A stretch of DNA of 36,591 nucleotides from Paulinella micropora (lineage: Eukaryota; Cercozoa; Imbricatea; Euglyphida). Positions within the stretch are counted from its first letter, which is position 1. Every line of letters starts with the position of its first letter. Where the stretch lies: the NCBI GenBank assembly GCA_009731375.1, contig BJOX01000206.1:29669-66259 (forward strand). The letters are read 5' to 3'. Positions 27,579-35,283 of this stretch are shown here, piece after piece. A model generated the notes under the pieces. The model saw only the letters and a list, made by a program, of their open reading frames with translations, was not told the DNA's origin and did not search any database. Both the position numbers and the translations under genes were made by a program.

Positions 27579-27831
27579 CTGGAATGAAGAATGGTTGGAA
27601 GCGAACCTCCATCTCAAGTACATACATACATACACATACATACATACATACATACATACACATAAATACATACATACATACATACATACATACGTACATA
27701 CATGCATACATACATATTTCCATACATACATACGTAAATACATACGTACGTACGTACGTATATACATACATAACAAGACTTATTTTTTTCCAGGAGGGGG
27801 CGGGGCCGGGGGGGGGGGGGGGGGTTTTTTT

Positions 27832-27867
<36 letters not shown>

Positions 27868-27885
27868 GTTTTNNNNNNNNNNGTT

Positions 27886-27930
<45 letters not shown>

Positions 27931-27987
27931 CGATTTCCATCTACATAAAGATTTTTTATATACACATATATATACAATACATGATAT

Positions 27988-28055
<68 letters not shown>

Positions 28056-28090
28056 CTACATATACATGTACATACACATATACGTATACG

Positions 28091-28127
<37 letters not shown>

Positions 28128-28297
28128 GTACATGTACATCAGGAATCACTTAGTGCTACTGCTGGTAGAGCGGTGTGAAGAGAGCGAGGCCAAGGTATAT
28201 ATATATTGTATGTATGTATGTATGTATGTATGTATGTATGTATGAGTGCTACTGCTGGTAGAGCGGTGTGAGGAGAGCGAGGCCAAGGTATTATATA

Positions 28298-28328
<31 letters not shown>

Positions 28329-28335
28329 GTATATA

Positions 28336-28371
<36 letters not shown>

Positions 28372-28511
28372 TGTATGAATATGGTAGAGCGGTGTGAGGA
28401 GAGCGAGGCCAAGGTATGTATGTATGTATGTATGTATATATGTATGTATGTATGAATGTATGTATGTATGTATGAATATGGTAGTGCGGTGTGAGAAGAG
28501 CGAGGCCAAGG

Positions 28512-28545
<34 letters not shown>

Positions 28546-28757
28546 TGAATGTATGTATGTATGTATGCATGAATATGATAGAGCGGTGTGAGGAGAGCGA
28601 GGCCAAGGTATGTATGTATGTATCTATGTATCTATGTATCTATGTATCTATGTATCTATGTATCTATGTATCTATGTATGTTTGTATGTATGTATGAATG
28701 TATGTATGTATGTATGAATATGGTAGAGCGGTGTGAGGAGAGCGAGGCCAAGGTATA

Positions 28758-28788
<31 letters not shown>

Positions 28789-28961
28789 GTATGTATATAT
28801 ATATGTGTATGTATGTATGTATGTATGTATGTATGTATGTATGTATGTGTGTATGTATGAATGTATGTATGTATGAATATGTTTGCATGTGCGTGTGTAT
28901 GTATGTATGTATGTATGTATGTATGTATGTATGTATGCATGCATGCATTTATGTATGTATG

Positions 28962-29015
<54 letters not shown>

Positions 29016-29100
29016 CCTATCTACCTATCTACCTATCTATCTATCTATCTATCTACCTATCTACCTATCTACCTATCTACCTACCTACCTACCTACCTAC

Positions 29101-29169
<69 letters not shown>

Positions 29170-29369
29170 NNNNNNNNNNTTAAGCGCACGGCTACGAGTT
29201 GGGTCTGCTGCACGTTGAGACCGGCTGCTCAGCGCAAGACTGAGGACGAGCCGCATCGTGTTGGCGAGCGAGCGAGCATTAAAAAAAAAAAAAAAAAAAA
29301 AGGGGCGGGGGGGGGGGGGGGGGGGACAACATACATACATATTATACATATCATACATACACACACACA

Positions 29370-29403
<34 letters not shown>

Positions 29404-29609
29404 CATACATATTATACATATTATACATATTATACATATTATACATACATACATAAATACATAAATAAATAAATAAATAAATACATACATACATACATAC
29501 ATACAATACAATACAATACACTATCTAGGCTCACGCTAAAAAGTCGGGCGTGATGGAGGGTGATTATACATACATACATACATACATACATACATAATTA
29601 TACATATTA

Positions 29610-29643
<34 letters not shown>

Positions 29644-29917
29644 CATACATACATACAATACAATGCAATCTATCTAGGCTCACGCTAAAGTTCGGGCATG
29701 ATGGAGGGTGATTATACATACATACATACATACATACATACATACAATACAATACAATACAATACACTATCTAGGCTCACGCTAAAGAGTCGGGCGTGAT
29801 GGAGGGTGATTATACATACATACATACATACAATACAATACAATACACTATCTAGGCTCACGCTAAAGAGTCGGGCGTGATGGAGGGTGATTATATATAC
29901 ATACATACATGCATACA

Positions 29918-29948
<31 letters not shown>

Positions 29949-30162
29949 TATACATACATACATACATACATACATACATACATACATACATACAATACAA
30001 TACAATACAATACAATACACTATCCAGGCTCACGCTAAAGAGTAGGGCGTGATGGAGGGTGATTATACATACATACATACATACATACATACATACAATA
30101 CAATACAATACTCTATCTAGGCTCACGCTAAAGAGTCGGGCGTGATGGAGGGTGATCATACA

Positions 30163-30193
<31 letters not shown>

Positions 30194-30739
30194 TATACAT
30201 ACATACATACATACATACATACATACATACAATACAATACAATACAATACAATACACTATCTAGGCTCACGCTAAAGAGTCGGGCGTGATGGAGGGTGAT
30301 TATATATACATACATACATACATACATACACACATACATACATACATACATACATATTATACATACATACATACATACATACATACATACAATACAATAC
30401 AATACAATACACTATCTAGGCTCACGCTAAAGAGTCGGGCGTGATGGAGGGTGATTATACATACATATATGCATACATGCATACATACATACATACATAC
30501 ATACAATACAATACAATACTCTATCTAGGCTCACGCTAAAGAGTCGGGCGTGATGGAGGGTGATTATACATACATACATACATACATACAGACAATACAA
30601 TACAATACACTATCTAGGCTCACGCTAAAGAGTCGGGCGTGATGGAGGGTGACAAGCCAAGGCATTTTTTGCTTGTGCTAGGCATGCAAGAAGAAACAAC
30701 GAAGAGGTGCCAACATATAATACACACACACTCCCTCTC

Positions 30740-30782
<43 letters not shown>

Positions 30783-31544
30783 GGAAGGGGAAGATCATGA
30801 TGTTATTTTTCAAGGATCCCTATCTCTCTCTCTCTCTCTCTCTCTTTTTCTTAGGAGAGGGAAGACCATCATGTTATTTGTCAAGGACCCAATGGAGGAG
30901 AACAGGCTCATCACAGCAATTTTGGACACGGAAGGTCTGAGAGAGAGAGAGAGAGGGANNNNNNNNNNNNNNNNNNNNNNNNNNNNNNNNNNNNNNNNNN
31001 NNNNNNNNNNNNNNNNNNNNNNNNNNNNNNNNNNNNNNNNNNNNNNNNNNNNNNNNNNNNNNNNNNNNNNNNNNNNNNNNNNNNNNNNNNNNNNNNNNNN
31101 NNNNNNNNNNNNNNNNNNNNNNNNNNNNNNNNNNNNNNNNNNNNNNNNNNNNNNNNNNNNNNNNNNNNNNNNNNNNNNNNNNNNNNNNNNNNNNNNNNNN
31201 NNNNNNNNNNNNNNNNNNNNNNNNNNNNNNNNNNNNNNNNNNNNNNNNNNNNNNNNNNNNNNNNNNNNNNNNNNNNNNNNNNNNNNNNNNNNNNNNNNNN
31301 NNNNNNNNNNNNNNNNNNNNNNNNNNNNNNNNNNNNNNNNNNNNNNNNNNNNNNNNNNNNNNNNNNNNNNNNNNNNNNNNNNNNNNNNNNNNNNNNNNNN
31401 NNNNNNNNNNNNNNNNNNNNNNNNNNNNNNNNNNNNNNNNNNNNNNNNNNNNNNNNNNNNNNNNNNNNNNNNNNNNNNNNNNNNNNNNNNNNNNNNNNNN
31501 NNNNNNNNNNNNNNNNNNNNNNNNNNNNNNNNNNNNNNNNNNNG

Positions 31545-31600
<56 letters not shown>

Positions 31601-31889
31601 AAGGGTATATGCTGCCTCTGAAGCAAGCTGCCTGCCTCTTGCCACTTTTACTTTTGATCCGTCAGGTTTGGAGATTACTGTTTAGCATGTTTGCCCTTTT
31701 CTTTTTTATTTGGTTTTGTAAAAGCTTATACTTATACGCAAACCTCTGGCCACTCATCAATTACTTTTTCTCCTTACTCCTCCCTCCGCCTCCCACCTCC
31801 TCTCATCTGTTCCTTCTCTATTTTCGTCTATTCTTGTTTCTCCCCGTATGTATAATGTATATATGTATGTATGTATGTATGCATGTATG

Positions 31890-31920
<31 letters not shown>

Positions 31921-32581
31921 ATATGTATGTATGTATGTATATAAGTATGTATATATATCTATCTTGTTCAGTATACCAAGAGACCATCACAGTGGGGAAG
32001 AAGAGGAAGACAACGGAGGTCCACCGAGTAGTCATTAAGACTACACAGAGCAACGGTAATATTACATTCTGCGCCTAGCCACGAATTATCGGTCACCTCC
32101 ATAAAATCTGGTCAGGTTACCGATAAAACTACATATGCGGCGCGCCAAATTTGACTTGTTTTGCGGGCTCGCCGGCCCGGCTCGCCCGCAAAACACGTCA
32201 AATTTTTGGCTAGCCGCATAATATACTATTTCACGTTCTTGGCGGGCGAGCCCAGCTCCGTAAAAAACGTGAAAGTTTGCGAGCCGAAGACGTAGTTTTC
32301 TCGGTCAACTGACCACATTATTAGGTGGTGGCTGAGAACGTATTTTTTGACGACGTTCTCAAGTGGAGTCATTGTCCGCCGGAAGAGAGAGAGAGAGGGG
32401 GGGGGGGGGGGGGGGGAGGGGGAGGGGAAGAANNNNNNNNNNGGGGGGGGGGGTGGGGGGGGGGGGTGGGTGGGGGGGGGGGGAGGGGGGGGGGGGGGGG
32501 GGGGGGGGGAGAGAGAGAGAGGAAGATAGATAAATAGATAGATAGATAGATAGATAGATAGACAGATAGATTAGATTAGAT

Positions 32582-32638
<57 letters not shown>

Positions 32639-32698
32639 TCGTTCTCCCATCCATCATCCCTTCTGCACAATCTCTTGTCCTGAACTTCAAAAGGATAG

Positions 32699-32765
<67 letters not shown>

Positions 32766-32770
32766 ATCTC

Positions 32771-32837
<67 letters not shown>

Positions 32838-32882
32838 GTCTGTCTGTCTCTCTATCTGTCTGTCTCTCTATCTATCTGTCTC

Positions 32883-32930
<48 letters not shown>

Positions 32931-32937
32931 ATCTATC

Positions 32938-33027
<90 letters not shown>

Positions 33028-33234
33028 TTCTCAAAATTAATAGAGAATTTTAAGTTCAAAGCTGGACCCTTTTCCCGCGTAAAATGTCTTTAGAATGTCT
33101 TCAGTAATATAATGGTTTGTCTTTTTTTCTACATAGGCGGTGTGCTTGATAAGTTCAGACCGTTGGCTTCGCAACACTTCTCTGGGGTAACATACATGAA
33201 AATACATTACTTCTATGCTGGTACATGCATACAT

Positions 33235-33267
<33 letters not shown>

Positions 33268-33589
33268 CAGAGTTTCAAGTGTGGCCAAATCGTTCAACCT
33301 GGATGTCTTTTTTCTTTTTTCTTTTTTTTTCTTTTTTTTTCTTTTTTTTTTTTTTTTTGATCGGTCATCTCCACAAATGTGGTCACAGGTTACCGATAAA
33401 ACTACATATGCGGCGCGCCAAATTTGACGTGTTTTGCGGGCTCGCCGGCCCGGCTCGCCCGCAAAACACGTCAAATTTGTGGCTAGCCGCACAATGTACT
33501 ATTTTCTTTCTCCATGAATATTTTGAGGTACGAACATGCAGAGCACACCGTTAGAAAGCTCTTGTCCTGAGCTTTCAAAAGATGGCTTC

Positions 33590-33658
<69 letters not shown>

Positions 33659-33761
33659 TGCCAGAGCACTTGCATGGATGGAGAATGTTGAGTTTTATAT
33701 ACATACATATATATATATATATATCAAAGTTGGGCGATTTGCCAGTTGAGTGTCAGAAATA

Positions 33762-33851
<90 letters not shown>

Positions 33852-33883
33852 ATGTCTGTCTACCTGCCTGCCTGCCTGCCTGC

Positions 33884-33945
<62 letters not shown>

Positions 33946-34021
33946 GTCTATCTATCTATCTATCGGAATGGATGGGTACATCCTCGGATATGCAGCGCTG
34001 ATAGCCAAAAAATATCCATCC

Positions 34022-34080
<59 letters not shown>

Positions 34081-34119
34081 CTTCCTATCCTATCCTATCC
34101 TATCCTATCCTATCCTATC

Positions 34120-34160
<41 letters not shown>

Positions 34161-34161
34161 C

Positions 34162-34214
<53 letters not shown>

Positions 34215-34245
34215 ATCCTATCTATCTATCTATCCATCTATCTAC

Positions 34246-34320
<75 letters not shown>

Positions 34321-34513
34321 CCTCATAGGTGTTCGGACCCGATGAGGATGAGGATGACAAGGACAAGGAGGAGAAAGCAGGGGAAAAGAAGGCTGGCGCG
34401 GAGGTCTGCATTGTATGTATGTATGTATGTATGTATGTATGTATGTATGCATATATTATGTATGTATGTATGTATGTATGTATGTATGTATGTATGACGT
34501 CCTGTATATATAT

Positions 34514-34560
<47 letters not shown>

Positions 34561-34606
34561 TTATATATGTATATATATATATATTTATATATATATATAC
34601 ATACAT

Positions 34607-34639
<33 letters not shown>

Positions 34640-35033
34640 TATATAATATATGTATATATATATATATATGTAGGCTGCTCGTCAGAACGGCGATGTGCAG
34701 GTAGGTCAAGTAAGCAACGGCTCAGCCAAGCCACAAGTATGTATGTATGTATGTATGTATGTATGTATGTATGTATGTATGTATCTTATGCATGTTCTGT
34801 ATGTTATGTATGTTATGTATATATGTTATGTATGTATGTATGTATGTATGTATGTATGTAGCCACCGCAGCAGGGTCAGAATGAGCAGAACGACAAGGAC
34901 GCCGAACCGAAGCAACAAGTATGTATGTATGCATGTGTGTATGTATGTATGCATGTATGCATGTATGTATGCATGTATGTATGCATGTATGTGCACATGA
35001 CAGCAGCAGTCGACGGCCCTGACCGACGTTTGA
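21227..35033 (+). CDS. Unrecognised protein encoded by 15 micro-exons in microsatellite introns (5'-partial)
   Basis: Exons: 21227-21302, 21613-21648, 21941-22012, 23056-23113, 25174-25275, 27036-27090, 28143-28194, 30618-30706, 30855-30934, 31972-32055, 33137-33186, 34329-34412, 34674-34736, 34862-34918, 35004-35033. Each has AG before and (except the last) GT after, and the phases agree at all 14 junctions, giving 328 residues and TGA at 35031-35033. N-terminal part: basic ([17 protein letters not shown]). Core, probably alpha/beta: [148 protein letters not shown]. The C-terminal third is acidic then Gln/Asn-rich and disordered ([32 protein letters not shown]). The start is not located. The exon 5 donor (GTTTTG) and exon 12 donor (34404 or 34413) are the weakest calls. 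Family unknown; about 7% of the span is coding. Confidence 0.7.
21709..22012 (+). repeat. Exon array: three 3'-truncated copies before complete exon 3
   Basis: Copies at 21709, 21789 and 21873 each read TAG|CCNCAAGAAGGCCGG... ([10 protein letters not shown] in exon frame) and then dissolve into CATA repeats. The complete exon at 21941-22012 continues with [14 protein letters not shown] and a GTACAT donor. Unit length is about 70-85 bp. Confidence 0.8.
22118..23005. repeat. Intron 3 microsatellites (GATA, AAGAAC, GGTA, CTAT)
   Basis: GATA (22118-22266), AAGAAC/AATAAG (22357-22510), GGTA/GATA (22574-22737), then the complementary CTAT (22798-23005). The strand of the repeat flips within a single intron. 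Confidence 0.95.
22290..22768 (+). repeat. Three 5'-truncated copies of exon 3 after the complete exon
   Basis: Segments ending at 22338, 22563 and 22768 read [33 protein letters not shown] and [14 protein letters not shown]. They retain the exon end and donor but lack the exon start. They are separated by GATA, AAGAAC and GGTA microsatellites. Confidence 0.7.
23130..23470. repeat. ATTAC/ATCAC pentanucleotide repeat in intron 4
   Basis: Pentamers of the type CATTA and CATCA fill the start of intron 4, from just after the exon 4 donor up to the acceptor (TTTCAG) of the first partial exon 5 copy. Confidence 0.95.
23702..24290. mobile_element. 589-bp insertion bounded by identical 50-bp direct repeats (TRIM-like)
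   Basis: The same 50 bp, starting TGGTTGACG and ending GATATCTCA (TG...CA), occurs at 23702-23751 and 24241-24290. The unit lies within a (CTAT)n tract that continues on both sides, as if inserted there. The 489-bp interior is unique, has no credible CDS and contains the palindrome CTGTCGACAG twice. It resembles a terminal-repeat retrotransposon in miniature, but no clear primer-binding site, polypurine tract or target duplication was found. Confidence 0.55.
24317..24782. repeat. Long inverted repeat enclosing an exon copy and a MITE-like element
   Basis: Left arm 24317-24369 and right arm 24729-24782 are reverse complements over about 53 bp with few mismatches (for example TATTGTCCGTT...GACACTC against GAGTGTCATATAACGGACAATA). 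The flanking CTAT (left) and GATA (right) tracts extend the complementarity. Confidence 0.75.
24443..24707. mobile_element. MITE-like element with terminal inverted repeats and internal hairpins (fullest copy)
   Basis: The left end AGGTC...GTGAAAAATT..GGCC and the right end (inverted) AGGTC..GTGAAAAATT.CGGCC form terminal inverted repeats of about 24 bp. Inside are a 90-bp palindrome (CGGCTAGCCACAAAT... to ...ATTTGCGCGCCG, centred on GCCGGCCGGC near 24543) and a second hairpin, TATCGGTAG...GACCGATA (about 24588-24628). It is non-coding. Related copies lie at 32075-32350 and 33358-33510. Confidence 0.75.
24791..25165. repeat. Intron 4 GATA and TATG microsatellites
   Basis: GATA repeats (24791-24930) and TATG repeats (25010-25070, 25108-25160) with a short unique segment between. 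The segment around 25075-25105 (AAACCGTCGGTGCAGGGGAT) reappears inverted at about 25425-25455. Confidence 0.85.
25544..26940 (+). repeat. Array of ten 3'-truncated copies of exon 6 in CATA repeats
   Basis: Copies start at about 25544, 25687, 25854, 26079, 26291, 26445, 26556, 26669, 26812 and 26901. Each follows an ATAG acceptor and reads [12 protein letters not shown] (three copies have Lys for the first Glu) before passing into (CATA)n without a donor. The complete exon 6 follows at 27036-27090. Spacing is irregular (about 90-225 bp), set by the CATA length. Confidence 0.9.
27209..27618 (+). repeat. Three 5'-truncated copies of exon 6 after the complete exon
   Basis: Segments at about 27209, 27443 and 27579 start CTGGAATGAAGAATGGTTGG directly after (TA)n and run to the exon end and donor-like AAGTA. 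They lack the acceptor and first codons. The last two carry small deletions (CTCTCCGAACCTCC; GCGAACCTCC). Confidence 0.85.
27780..27940. repeat. Poly-G runs around a 10-N gap
   Basis: Long G tracts (about 27799-27866 and 27896-27930), with T runs beside the gap at 27873-27882. They are either a real G-rich tract or sequencing/assembly artefact at contig ends; similar runs sit beside three other 10-N gaps. Confidence 0.8.
27956..28139. repeat. (TACATA)n hexanucleotide repeat before exon 7
   Basis: TACATA/CATATA hexamers run from about 27956 to 28138 and end two bases before the AG acceptor of exon 7. Confidence 0.9.
28143..28752 (+). repeat. Complete exon 7 followed by five 5'-truncated copies
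   Basis: The complete exon is 28143-28194 ([23 protein letters not shown]). Copies ending at 28287, 28413, 28510, 28607 and 28752 keep [10 protein letters not shown] (the first also VLLL) and the GTATGT/GTATAT donor, but begin inside TATG repeats without an acceptor. Confidence 0.9.
28753..29169. repeat. Intron 7 TATG then CTAT/CTAC microsatellites
   Basis: TATG repeats to 28958, then CTAT with CTAC variants up to the 10-N gap at 29170. Confidence 0.95.
29180..29326. other. 100-bp unique island followed by A21 and poly-G
   Basis: A unique, fairly GC-rich segment (29180-29279) ends in a run of about 21 A and then a G run. A poly-A end suggests the 3' end of a retroposed sequence, but the 5' part is lost in the gap. 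Confidence 0.4.
29529..30650 (+). repeat. Array of nine 3'-truncated copies of exon 8 before the complete exon
   Basis: Copies start at 29529, 29678, 29775, 29856, 30028, 30121, 30265, 30420 and 30529. Each is preceded by (AATAC)n and CTATCTAG, reads [12 protein letters not shown] and then breaks into CATA repeats at the same base (GGTGA). The complete exon at 30618 continues [17 protein letters not shown]. Several copies carry substitutions (a deletion of AGAG>T at 29678; CTATCCAG at 30028). Confidence 0.9.
30735..30854 (+). repeat. Partial copy of exon 9 in a CT-repeat intron
   Basis: At 30784-30821, after a TCCTAG acceptor, the sequence reads [12 protein letters not shown] and then enters a CT repeat. 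The complete exon ([19 protein letters not shown]...) follows at 30855 after TTCTTAG. This is again a 3'-truncated copy upstream of the complete exon. Confidence 0.75.
30959..31543. other. Assembly gap (585 N) inside intron 9
   Basis: Flanked on both sides by GA repeats, which continue 31544-31596. The phase of exon 9 (1) matches exon 10 directly, so no missing exon is required. Confidence 0.9.
31600..31965. repeat. Intron 9: unique T-rich segment then TATG repeat
   Basis: 31600-31848 is pyrimidine-rich unique intron sequence; 31849-31965 is TATG/TATA repeat ending at the acceptor CTTGTTCAG of exon 10. Confidence 0.8.
32075..32232. mobile_element. MITE-like element, copy 2 (inverted orientation relative to 24443)
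   Basis: Contains the hairpin TTATCGGTCACC...GGTTACCGATAA followed by the large palindrome with arms AAATTTGAC..GTTTTGCGGG and CCCGCAAAACACGTCAAATT, ending GGCTAGCCGCATAATATACT. The terminal repeats of the 24443 copy are not evident. Confidence 0.75.
32233..32350. mobile_element. MITE-like element, diverged copy 3, adjacent and opposite to copy 2
   Basis: Sequence such as GGCGGGCGAGCC...AAAAACGTGAAAGTTTGCGAGCCG...GTTTTCTCGGTCAACTGACC aligns along the 24443 element in its own orientation but with many substitutions. Copies 2 and 3 thus form a head-to-head pair of different ages. Confidence 0.5.
32390..33032. repeat. Intron 10 repeats: poly-G with 10-N gap, GATA, CTAT, CTGT, CT
   Basis: G-rich runs (32398-32510) around the gap at 32433-32442, GATA (32524-32636), a 60-bp unique segment, then CTAT/CTGT/CT to 33032. 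The unique segment (about 32640-32698) contains CTCTTGTCCTGAACTTCAAAAG, a diverged piece of the stem-loop repeat seen at 33527 and 35213. Confidence 0.9.
33240..33360. repeat. Intron 11 GATA and poly-T
   Basis: A short GATA tract (33236-33268) and an interrupted T run (33308-33358) between exon 11 and MITE-like copy 4. Confidence 0.9.
33358..33510. mobile_element. MITE-like element, copy 4
   Basis: Nearly identical to the 32075-32232 copy: hairpin GATCGGTCATC...GTTACCGATAA, then the large palindrome centred on GCCGGCCCGGC near 33447, ending GGCTAGCCGCACAATGTACT. The close identity of copies 2 and 4 suggests recent activity or local duplication. Confidence 0.75.
33527..33591. repeat. Dispersed stem-loop repeat, copy A
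   Basis: Starts AGGTACGAACATGCAGAGCA and contains exact inverted arms GAAAGCTC and GAGCTTTC around a 7-nt loop (TTGTCCT). It ends GATGGCTTCA before a GATA tract. Copy B is at 35213-35283. Confidence 0.8.
33592..34328. repeat. Intron 11 GATA and long CTAT array with CCTAT and CTGC variants
   Basis: GATA (33592-33658), (TA)n near 33705-33724, then CTAT from 33764 to 34322 with TGCC, TGTC and TCCTA variants. It ends at the CTCATAG acceptor of exon 12. Confidence 0.95.
33962..34020 (+). other. Exon-like island within the CTAT array
   Basis: A 50-bp unique segment reads [18 protein letters not shown] and is bounded by CTAT on both sides with no visible acceptor or donor. It looks like an exon fragment whose complete version is not in this window, or a chance frame. 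Confidence 0.35.
34413..34999. repeat. Introns 12-14 built of (GTAT)n and (TA)n
   Basis: Each intron begins at the donor with GTATGTATGTATG and is almost pure repeat; introns 12 and 13 end TATGTAG. Intron 12 also has TA tracts and CATA (34600-34632). The donor consensus is therefore repeated every 4 nt across the intron. Confidence 0.9.
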
Positions 35034-35212
35034 AAATGAACCCCAGCTTGCTTCCAACGTTGGGAAAACACTGCAGGAGACATGTAAGCTTAGTATATTA
35101 ATAGACTGCTAAGGCAGGTGATAGCTCAAGAACCTTCTTGCGTACGGTGCTATTACTGCGCACATTGAAGAGCGAAACAGCGCAACTTTGAACTCGTTTT
35201 TTGAATCAATAT
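35034..35212. other. 3' flank of the micro-exon gene
   Basis: Unique sequence following the TGA stop. No AATAAA was found close by. I see no other gene. Confidence 0.4.
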
Positions 35213-35283
35213 TTGAGTTACGAAAACGCAGAGCACACCGTTGGAAAGCTCTTGTCCTGAGCTTTCAAATGATGGCTTCAACA
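35213..35283. repeat. Dispersed stem-loop repeat, copy B
   Basis: GAGTTACGAAAACGCAGAGC, then the same GAAAGCTC/GAGCTTTC stem-loop and GATGGCTTCA as copy A, differing at a few positions. It is followed about 50 bp later by TTGAATGTCCTCAGTATAAT, also shared with sequence near 33095 and 13328. Confidence 0.8.

Noticed and set aside
25258-28149. Long Tyr-Val-Cys-Met (minus) and Tyr-Ile-His-Thr (plus) frames
   Set aside because: CATA/TATG repeat translation. The real information is the short exon copies embedded in them, which are described separately.
29529-30650. Repeated unit in the exon 8 array as a plain minisatellite or regulatory repeat
   Set aside because: The unit is identical to the 5' part of a complete exon with a matching acceptor, so an exon-derived origin explains it better.
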